64,000 nt of DNA, taken from contig NZ_POSF01000011.1 in the NCBI RefSeq assembly GCF_004343605.1, positions 306,659-370,658 on the forward strand, given 5' to 3'. Positions within the stretch are counted from its first letter, which is position 1; each line of letters opens with the position of its first letter. Position numbers and translations under genes: made by a program. Below, piece by piece: positions 58,262-64,000 of this stretch. The notes under the pieces were generated by a model. The model was given only the letters and a program-made list of their open reading frames with translations. It was not told the origin of the DNA and ran no database searches. Source of the stretch: Dehalobacter sp. 12DCB1 (GTDB lineage: Bacteria; Bacillota; Desulfitobacteriia; Desulfitobacteriales; Syntrophobotulaceae).

Positions 58262-58385
58262 AATGATTGATCCTAGGTGCCTCAGAATGAGGAGACGAAT
58301 TCTGAATGCCACTGGATATGATCCGGGAAGGCCGGAAGGAGAATGACCCGTAAGCCAGGAGACCTGCCTCGGATTAGGAAGATGA
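58262..58385 (+). promoter_or_regulatory. Cobalamin riboswitch
   Basis: Conserved blocks in order: CCTAGGTGCCTCAG, GCCACTGG, GGGAAGGCCGG, AATGACCCGTAAGCCAGGAG and the B12-box end GACCTGCC. P1 pairs GATCC with GGAT. It is shorter than the classic btuB form and could belong to a variant class. It lies before a terminator and the btuFCD-cbiZ operon; high cobalamin should switch the operon off. Confidence 0.88.
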
Positions 58386-58433
58386 TGTATGGTAAAAACG
58401 CTTCCTTTAATGATTAAGCCGACTTAGAATGGG

Positions 58434-58468
58434 AAAGTCTCTTAGAATTAAGAGACTTTTGTTTTTGT
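58434..58468 (+). terminator. Riboswitch expression-platform terminator
   Basis: AAAGTCTCTTAG-AATT-AAGAGACTTT then TGTTTTTGTTTT, 38 bases before btuF. Transcriptional off-switch for the cobalamin riboswitch. Confidence 0.85.
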
Positions 58469-58505
58469 TTTATCTTAAAAGAATCAAAACAAAGGAGAAA
58501 TGATT

Positions 58506-59423
58506 ATGAAGAAAAAACCATTTGTACTACTGCTGATTCTGACCATGGTCCTTACCCTGGCCCTTGGCTTGGCCACAGGCTGTTCAACAAAAAACCAACA
58601 GGCCCAACAGGAAAAGATGTTTACGGACACGCTGGGCAGAGAGATTACCATCGACAAGTATCCCCAGAAAATTATTTCTTTAGCCCCTGCTATCACCGAA
58701 ATTCTCTTTGCCATTGGACTTGATCAAGAAATCATTGGTGTTTCAGAATACTGCGACTATCCTGAACAGGCGCTGACCAAAGAAAAAATGGGCGGCTTTA
58801 AAGACCCGAATGTGGAAATGATTGTCGCTGCAGATCCGGATATGGTCTTTATCTCCGCCGGCGTACAGGAAGATGTTATCACGAAGCTTGAAGAACTAGG
58901 CACGACTGTCGTTGTGCTCGATGCCGATACGATTGATCAGGTCATCAGCAATATTGAATTGGCCGGTTCTCTGACCGGCAAGGAAGCTGAGGCTACTGCG
59001 CTGAATGCAAATATGAGAACCAGAGTAGAAAATATCACTTCCAAAGTCAAAGGCCTGGCCAAACCAAGCGTATTTGTTGAAATCTGGGATGATCCTTTGA
59101 TGTCAGCCGGTTCAACCAGTTTTGTCAATAATATTATTGAAGTTGCCGGTGGTGTTAATATTGCTGCCGACAACACGGAAAGGTATTATAATTACAGCAT
59201 GGAAAATTTGCTTCAAGCCGATCCGGATTACTATATCATCAATACCCATGCACATACCCCTGCAGATATCCAAAATCGAGCCGGCTATAAAGTCTTAAGC
59301 GCCGTGAAAAACAACAGGGTATTTGCAATTGATGACAACCTGATCAGCAGAGCAGGCCCGAGAGTTATCGAGGGTCTGGAACAAATGGCGGTAACGATTC
59401 ATCCCGAAGTTTTCGGTAAATAA
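58506..59423 (+). CDS. btuF: Corrinoid-binding lipoprotein BtuF
   Basis: 305 residues. Lipobox LATGC after a hydrophobic signal, then a two-lobe helical-backbone binding fold: YPQKIISLAPAITEILFAIG, GVSEYCDYPEQ, GGFKDPNVEMIVAADPDMVF, VFVEIWDDPLMSAGSTSF. Captures B12 or precursors for BtuCD. ATG 58506 with GGAG 8 bases ahead. The riboswitch supports corrinoid rather than heme or siderophore. Confidence 0.9.
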   Translation: MKKKPFVLLLILTMVLTLALGLATGCSTKNQQAQQEKMFTDTLGREITIDKYPQKIISLAPAITEILFAIGLDQEIIGVSEYCDYPEQALTKEKMGGFKDPNVEMIVAADPDMVFISAGVQEDVITKLEELGTTVVVLDADTIDQVISNIELAGSLTGKEAEATALNANMRTRVENITSKVKGLAKPSVFVEIWDDPLMSAGSTSFVNNIIEVAGGVNIAADNTERYYNYSMENLLQADPDYYIINTHAHTPADIQNRAGYKVLSAVKNNRVFAIDDNLISRAGPRVIEGLEQMAVTIHPEVFGK

Positions 59424-59438
59424 ACGGAGTTATCAATC

Positions 59439-60488
59439 ATGGATGTATTAAAAAGCAGGAAAAATTGGAAGTACTTGCTGATCATCTTCACTTTATTTTT
59501 GGTCATCGTGGGCATTTTCTGCACAACGATTGGCTCCGCGAACATTTCTTTTAAAGAGAGTGCCGGGGTTATCCTGAGCAAAGTACCTTTATTGAATCAC
59601 TGGTTTCACGCGGAAGACTATTCACAGGTCCACCAGACAATTATCTGGACTCTGCGTATTCCAAGAATCATTCTGGCAGCTTTGGTCGGGGGAGCCCTAG
59701 GGGTTATAGGAGGTACGCTGCAGGGTTTTTTTAAAAACCCAATGGCAGATCCTTACGTGATGGGGGTATCTTCAGGTGCAGGTTTGGGAGCCACGGTCGC
59801 CATTGTTACAGGAGCAGCCGGTTTCCTGGGTATGATTGAAATTCCTGTTTTTAGTTTTGCCGGAGCATTTCTCACAACCTGGATTGTTTACTCCCTGGCC
59901 AGAGTTGGAAAAAAAGTTGTTGTCACTACACTGCTACTGGCAGGTGTCGCACTCAGTGCGTTCCTGTCAGCAGTCATGTCTTTTCTGATGGTTTTAAATA
60001 CGGAAGATATCGATAAAATCTATCTGTGGCTCATGGGCAGTTTTGCCAATAAGAGCTGGGAACATATCCAGCTTGCCGCTCCGTTCACGATTATTGGCAT
60101 CATTGTCTTATTTACTTTAGCCAAGGAAATGAATGCGATGGTTTTTGGCGACAGTACCGCTCAGCATCTGGGTATCAATCTTGGGAAACTGCAGATTATT
60201 CTTCTTGTCGCTACTTCACTGACAACAGCTGGCGCTGTGGCTGCCTGCGGCTCGATTGGTTTTGTCGGATTGATAGTTCCGCACATTGTTAGGATTCTAG
60301 TCGGTCCGGATCACCGGATCCTGCTTCCGCTCTCTTTCTTAGTGGGCGGAACTTTTTTGGTGATTACCGATACGATTGCCAGGACATGCATGGGTTCACA
60401 GGAAATCCCTGTCGGTGTCATTACCGCGCTTTTTGGCGGGCCCTTTTTCATCTATCTGCTGAAGAAAAAGAAAGAGAGAGGAATATAA
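59439..60488 (+). CDS. btuC: Corrinoid ABC transporter permease BtuC
   Basis: 349 residues, about ten membrane helices of the FecCD/BtuC family: LRIPRIILAALVGGALGVIG, GTLQGFFKNPMADPYVMGVS, GSIGFVGLIVPHIVRILVGP (ATPase-contacting loop). Homodimer channel. ATG behind GGAG; its stop abuts the btuD GTG. Confidence 0.94.
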   Translation: MDVLKSRKNWKYLLIIFTLFLVIVGIFCTTIGSANISFKESAGVILSKVPLLNHWFHAEDYSQVHQTIIWTLRIPRIILAALVGGALGVIGGTLQGFFKNPMADPYVMGVSSGAGLGATVAIVTGAAGFLGMIEIPVFSFAGAFLTTWIVYSLARVGKKVVVTTLLLAGVALSAFLSAVMSFLMVLNTEDIDKIYLWLMGSFANKSWEHIQLAAPFTIIGIIVLFTLAKEMNAMVFGDSTAQHLGINLGKLQIILLVATSLTTAGAVAACGSIGFVGLIVPHIVRILVGPDHRILLPLSFLVGGTFLVITDTIARTCMGSQEIPVGVITALFGGPFFIYLLKKKKERGI

Positions 60489-61760
60489 GTGGAGCCTTCA
60501 ATCATTGCCAGTAACCTCACATTTGCCTACGGCAGTAAAAATATTCTGGAAAGCTTAAGTCTGGAAATCAGCAGGGGCAGTTTTGTGTCCATTATTGGAC
60601 CCAACGGGTCCGGCAAGTCTACCCTGCTAAAAAATATTACCGCAGAAATTACTCCCCAGAAGGGGGTTGTCTTGCTCGACGATCAGGATATTTTTAAGAT
60701 TAAGAAAAAAGATCTTGCCAAAACGATTGCAGTCGTCCCCCAGGATACCGGAGGGGATTTTGCTTTTTCTGTCATGGAGACGGTACTGATGGGCAGAATG
60801 CCCCATCAAAAGCGATTTGAGGGCGATTCTGAAAAGGATGTGGAGATTGCTCAATGGGCGATGGAGCTGACAAACGTCTGGCACCTGAAGGACCGCTCTG
60901 TGAACGAACTAAGCGGAGGTGAGCGGCAAAGAGTCATTGTGGCCAGAGCCTTAACTCAGGAACCCAAAGTCCTGCTGCTCGATGAACCAACCTCTCATTT
61001 AGATATCCAGCACCAATATGAATTGCTGGAGCTTCTGGATCGTTTGAATAAAACTAAAGGCCTGACCGTGATCGCTGTTTTGCACGATCTTAACCTTGCC
61101 GCCCAATTCAGCCATAGAATCATTCTTCTGGATAAAGGCAAAATTGTGGCTTATGGCAGTCCCGTTGAAGTGCTTACAGCCCAGAAGATCCGTGACAGCT
61201 ACCATATCGAAGTTGCGATTTCGACGAATGAAATCACCGGACGCTTTAATATTATTCCGTTAAGTAAAAAGAAGGACCGGAGTGAGGCTGCCAGGGATGT
61301 ACGTATTCATTTACTCTGCGGAGGTGGAAGCGGTGTCTATCTGATGGAACAGTTGGTTCAGGCCGGTTATCAAGTGAGCTGCGGCGTCCTGAACATTGGA
61401 GATTCGGACTGGAAAAAAGCCAAAGAACTTGGCATTGCCGTATCAGAAGAAGCTCCTTTTGCCCCCATCTCCGCCGAAGCGTTTAACATGAATGAAGACC
61501 TTCTAAACGAAGCGGACCTGATCATTGTTTTGTCTGTTCCTTTCGGGTACGGGAACATCGTCAATTTAGAACAAGTTTCAGCGGCTTTACACCTTAAAAA
61601 CAAAAAAGTAATGATTGTGGAACCTGAATCAGAACAGTGGGATTACACAGGAGATTTTACCGGTGGCAAAGCTGACAGCCTTCTCACCGGCATGATACAG
61701 CATGGTGCAGAGAAGTTCGAAAGCATCCGGGAACTATTAGGTAGGATCGGAGGAAAATGA
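60489..61760 (+). CDS. btuD: BtuD-type ATPase with an extra C-terminal domain
   Basis: 423 residues; the usual ATPase is about 255. Residues 1-255: Walker A GPNGSGKST (37-45), Q-loop VVPQDT, signature LSGGE (141-145), Walker B VLLLDEP (161-167), H199. Residues about 270-423 form an additional domain starting VRIHLLCGGGSGVYLMEQLV with NIGDSDWKKAKELGIAV and ADLIIVLSVPFGYGNIVNL, patterned like a Rossmann alpha/beta fold. I do not recognise that domain. GTG start; overlaps nothing, TGA one base before cbiZ. Confidence 0.9.
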   Translation: MEPSIIASNLTFAYGSKNILESLSLEISRGSFVSIIGPNGSGKSTLLKNITAEITPQKGVVLLDDQDIFKIKKKDLAKTIAVVPQDTGGDFAFSVMETVLMGRMPHQKRFEGDSEKDVEIAQWAMELTNVWHLKDRSVNELSGGERQRVIVARALTQEPKVLLLDEPTSHLDIQHQYELLELLDRLNKTKGLTVIAVLHDLNLAAQFSHRIILLDKGKIVAYGSPVEVLTAQKIRDSYHIEVAISTNEITGRFNIIPLSKKKDRSEAARDVRIHLLCGGGSGVYLMEQLVQAGYQVSCGVLNIGDSDWKKAKELGIAVSEEAPFAPISAEAFNMNEDLLNEADLIIVLSVPFGYGNIVNLEQVSAALHLKNKKVMIVEPESEQWDYTGDFTGGKADSLLTGMIQHGAEKFESIRELLGRIGGK

Positions 61761-61761
61761 T

Positions 61762-62946
61762 TTGCTTCTGTGGACTTACGAAACAGGTGATACCGTTGAG
61801 CGCTATAAAGACAGTATCATTATTTTTTTCAAGGATGACCGCAAGGTTCTGAGTACCGCCCATTTGAACGGTGGCTACCGTGAAAACCTGAAATTTGTTT
61901 TTAACCACGATATTAATTCGGGAATGGGCTTGACGTGTGACATCACTCCAACCGTCTATGAGGAACATATGAAGCTGATTGCCACGGAATTGGGTCTTGA
62001 TCCTGAAGCCTCCGCAGGTCTTCTGACAGCTGCTGCCATGAATAATGCGGCTATTCGGACAGCAAGCTACGAAGATCTGACCGTCACCGCAGTGGTAACC
62101 GGCGGCATCGAAATGAACGGCGGCCGGATCGGTGATCCAGCTTTCTTCCATGAACGGCAGGGGGAAACGGTAAACATTCCGGCTGGAACGATTAATATTC
62201 TGCTGTATATCAATGCCGATCTTCCGGAAGAGACCCTGACCCGAGCACTTGTGACTTGTACAGAAGCCAAAACGGCTGCCCTGCAGGAGCTTATGGCAGG
62301 CAGTTGCTATTCTAGGGGCATCGCCACAGGATCAGGCACAGACGGGACGGTCATCATCTGCAACAGCAACTCTGGCTCCAGGCTCTTCTATGCCGGCAAA
62401 CACAGCAAATTGGGAGAACTGATTGGAATCACCGTCAAACAAGCTGTGAAGGAGGCTCTTTTCCTGCAGACCAGCCTATGTCCGGTCTGCCAGTTCAGCC
62501 TGCTGAACCGCTTAAAAAGATTCGGTATCAATGAAGAAACCCTCTGGCAAGAATACCAGAAGGGCATCGGTGTCCTGGAATGTCAGGGATCCACGTCTCG
62601 AACAGGAGTTCCGAATCAAGCGGAATCGAGAAAACCGGGATCGCTGGATAAGCAAAAGTTCCTGAACAGGTTAATAAAGATAGAACGCGAAGGGGAACTA
62701 GTGGTCCCGGCTACGCTCTATGTCCATCTGATGGATCAATTGGACTGGCAGTTATTATCGCCTGCCCAGGCCGCCTCCGAAGGGAAAATCATCATTGAAC
62801 GTCTCAGGAGAAGCTATGATTTACCGGATGATTTTCTGAATGATTTCTTAATTTCCTACAGCTCCGTTGACGATGCCATAACGGCAATGTCCCATTGCTT
62901 TGCAGTGCTAACAGTAAGGATCATTGCTGCAGCGAAGTTCGACTAG
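61762..62946 (+). CDS. cbiZ: CbiZ, adenosylcobinamide amidohydrolase
   Basis: 394 residues. The CbiZ core (about 50-235) has GMGLTCDITPTVYEEHMKLI, LLTAAAMNNAAIRTASYEDL and VVTGGIEMNGGRIGDPAFFH. CbiZ cuts the lower-ligand side of foreign corrinoids so that they can be rebuilt with the cell's own base. About 150 further residues (CPVCQFSLLNRLKRFGINEE onward) make up a C-terminal part I cannot name. TTG start 8 bases after GGAGG, right after btuD. Corrinoid salvage fits an organism using B12 in reductive dehalogenation or acetogenic C1 chemistry. Confidence 0.88.
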   Translation: MLLWTYETGDTVERYKDSIIIFFKDDRKVLSTAHLNGGYRENLKFVFNHDINSGMGLTCDITPTVYEEHMKLIATELGLDPEASAGLLTAAAMNNAAIRTASYEDLTVTAVVTGGIEMNGGRIGDPAFFHERQGETVNIPAGTINILLYINADLPEETLTRALVTCTEAKTAALQELMAGSCYSRGIATGSGTDGTVIICNSNSGSRLFYAGKHSKLGELIGITVKQAVKEALFLQTSLCPVCQFSLLNRLKRFGINEETLWQEYQKGIGVLECQGSTSRTGVPNQAESRKPGSLDKQKFLNRLIKIEREGELVVPATLYVHLMDQLDWQLLSPAQAASEGKIIIERLRRSYDLPDDFLNDFLISYSSVDDAITAMSHCFAVLTVRIIAAAKFD

Positions 62947-63025
62947 AACAGTATCCTCAAATTGTTGTTTTTTCATTTTGTATATTACATTATCATTATG
63001 TGAGGGTAAGTCTGTGAGCCACAAT

Positions 63026-63089
63026 ACCGCTTTTCGGCTATTGCGCCATCCTTGGCGCAAAAAGCCGCGCTGCGCTATCCTGCTCCGCT
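63026..63089 (+). repeat. Inverted repeat, left arm
   Basis: 64 bases beginning ACCGCTTTTCGGCTATTGCG and ending TGCTCCGCT. It matches the reverse complement of 63335-63397 at 59 positions (four substitutions, one gap). Contains an inner hairpin TGCGCCA-TCCT-TGGCGCA. Confidence 0.85.
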
Positions 63090-63188
63090 CACAGCGGAAC
63101 TGTGCCCCCCAGACTGATCTTAGGGTTAAGTAGGTTTGCATGCCAGAATACAACTCATTATTTGTGGTACTAGCCGTTCAAACTAAAA

Positions 63189-63223
63189 ACAGCCGCTGGC
63201 GAAACTCATTCGTCGGCGGCTGT
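63189..63223 (-). terminator. clpX terminator
   Basis: ACAGCCGC...GCGGCTGT with extended pairing; on the minus strand followed by TTTTTAG. It lies between the inverted-repeat arms, 265 bases past the clpX stop. Confidence 0.7.
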
Positions 63224-63334
63224 AAAATTTGCTTGGAAGCTTTATACGGAATTCCCCTCGATTCTGATCCCGCATTCTTTATATGATGGCTTAATAGACC
63301 CAAAATTTAACGTCATGTAGTCTATCCGCGGCCA

Positions 63335-63397
63335 AGCGGAGCACGATGCGGAGCGCGGCTTTTTGCGCCATGGATGGCGCAATAGCCGAAGAGCGGT
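63335..63397 (-). repeat. Inverted repeat, right arm
   Basis: 63 bases in inverse orientation to 63026-63089, about 92 % identical. The inner hairpin is TGCGCCATGGATGGCGCA. Confidence 0.85.
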
Positions 63398-63488
63398 TAG
63401 GGTACATGACGTAAACCCTAAGTTTACAAAAATACTGCCAATAGCATAAAACTATTAACAGTATCTCATAGGTTTAGATTTATTCTAC

Positions 63489-64000
63489 TTAAGCTGATTC
63501 TTCCTTCTTGCTATCCGCTGTGATAAGCTCAGGTTCAATTCGCTGAAGGATCGTATCCTTGGTAACGACGCATTTGGTGACATCCGAACGGGTTGGAATA
63601 TCATACATGACATTCAGCATGATTTCTTCCATAATCGCCCTAAGACCCCTCGCTCCCGTATTACGGCGAATCGCTTCTTCAGCAATGGCTTTAAGCGCAT
63701 CTTCTTTAAACTCCAGCCCTACACCGTCCATTTCCAGCAGTTTTTCATACTGTTTGACCAAGGCGTTTTTGGGCTGGGTCAAAATGCTGACTAGCGCATC
63801 CTGATCTAGGGCATCCAAGGTGACAATAACAGGAAGTCTTCCGACAAACTCGGGAATTAACCCGTATTTTAAGAGGTCTACCGGCAGGATCTGCCTTAAG
63901 AATTCCCCGAGATAAAGTCCGTATAATGGTGTAAATTCAAATTTTAAATAAAACGAGCCAAAAAGCTCAACCTCGGTTAAAATAAAGTTACCAGACAATA
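63489..64000 (-). CDS. clpX: ClpX C-terminal part, upstream sequence not ClpX
   Basis: Residues from [20 protein letters not shown] (about base 63911) to the stop at 63489 are a clear ClpX C-terminal region: [20 protein letters not shown] (sensor region), [40 protein letters not shown] (sensor 2). ClpX is the unfoldase of ClpXP. The in-frame 30 codons before it ([20 protein letters not shown]) do not resemble ClpX, and the other frames there hit stops. The gene may be disrupted by an insertion beyond the window edge, or be a partial duplicate. Confidence 0.8.
   Translation of the reverse strand, partial: LSGNFILTEVELFGSFYLKFEFTPLYGLYLGEFLRQILPVDLLKYGLIPEFVGRLPVIVTLDALDQDALVSILTQPKNALVKQYEKLLEMDGVGLEFKEDALKAIAEEAIRRNTGARGLRAIMEEIMLNVMYDIPTRSDVTKCVVTKDTILQRIEPELITADSKKEESA

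Larger units (their letters stand above)
62947..63488. other. Gene-free region with inverted repeat, between cbiZ and clpX part
   Basis: 540 bases without a supported gene. It holds two arms of a long inverted repeat (63026-63089 and 63335-63397), a terminator at 63189-63223, and otherwise unremarkable AT-rich sequence. Confidence 0.6.

Noticed and set aside
63896..63911. GAATTC next to the clpX homology boundary as a sign of a cloning chimera
   Set aside because: The site lies within residues that still align to ClpX (GEF), so it does not mark the junction; a chance site is likely.

Overview
The window reads as a chromosomal segment of a spore-forming, anaerobic Firmicute of the Peptococcaceae / Desulfitobacteriaceae type (Desulfitobacterium or Dehalobacter relatives are my best guess). 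This is inferred from three things: moderate GC with Firmicute Shine-Dalgarno sites, T-box and cobalamin leaders; sporulation genes (spo0B-like, spoIVFA, spoIVFB, lonB, a CotJC-like catalase); and a corrinoid salvage cassette ending in cbiZ. No rRNA, tRNA, phage, insertion sequence or CRISPR array was seen.

Layout. 1-4.8 kb: a complete branched-chain amino-acid ABC importer (livK-H-M-G-F, livF cut by the window edge) behind a leader with two tandem T-boxes. 5-19.5 kb: a block matching the Bacillus subtilis rpsT-holA-comE-rsfS-yqeK-nadD-yhbY region joined to obg-spo0B, with additions: a soluble chemoreceptor, a cyclophilin, T-box-controlled leuS, an RRM protein and a small Tyr/Pro-rich membrane protein. 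comEC is split by one in-frame TGA. 19.5-30.8 kb: rpmA-rplU, RNase G, a DUF2344 protein and its large radical-SAM partner, ogt, a CotJC-like Mn catalase, spoIVFB-spoIVFA, rodA, minE-minD. 31-37.1 kb: mrdA-mreD-mreC-mreB-radC-maf. 37.4-47.1 kb: citramalate synthase, rex, a SPOR protein, folC-valS, and a divergent RNase J. 47.2-51.8 kb: a three-gene lipid-linked glycosylation set (flippase-like protein, polyprenyl-phosphate glycosyltransferase, ArnT-like transferase), a membrane protein and a Ca2+/cation antiporter. 51.9-57 kb: engB-lon-lonB. 57-63 kb: an SPFH protein with a 54-residue Arc-like protein, then a cobalamin riboswitch driving btuF-btuC-btuD-cbiZ. The window ends in a clpX 3' part whose upstream sequence is not clpX.

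The order mirrors B. subtilis clpX-lonB-lonA-ysxC ... valS-folC ... maf-radC-mreBCD-minD-spoIVFA-spoIVFB-rplU-rpmA-spo0B-obg almost gene for gene, so most of the window is an old vertically inherited backbone for cell shape, division, sporulation, translation and competence. The accessory parts are the liv operon, the glycosylation trio, the SPFH pair and the corrinoid cassette. The most interesting signals are the broken comEC, an uncharacterised C-terminal domain on BtuD, a valS leader with a T-box-like terminator but no canonical T-box, two intergenic hairpin repeats that covary, a 60-bp inverted repeat beside clpX, and L27 lacking its leader together with absence of its processing protease.
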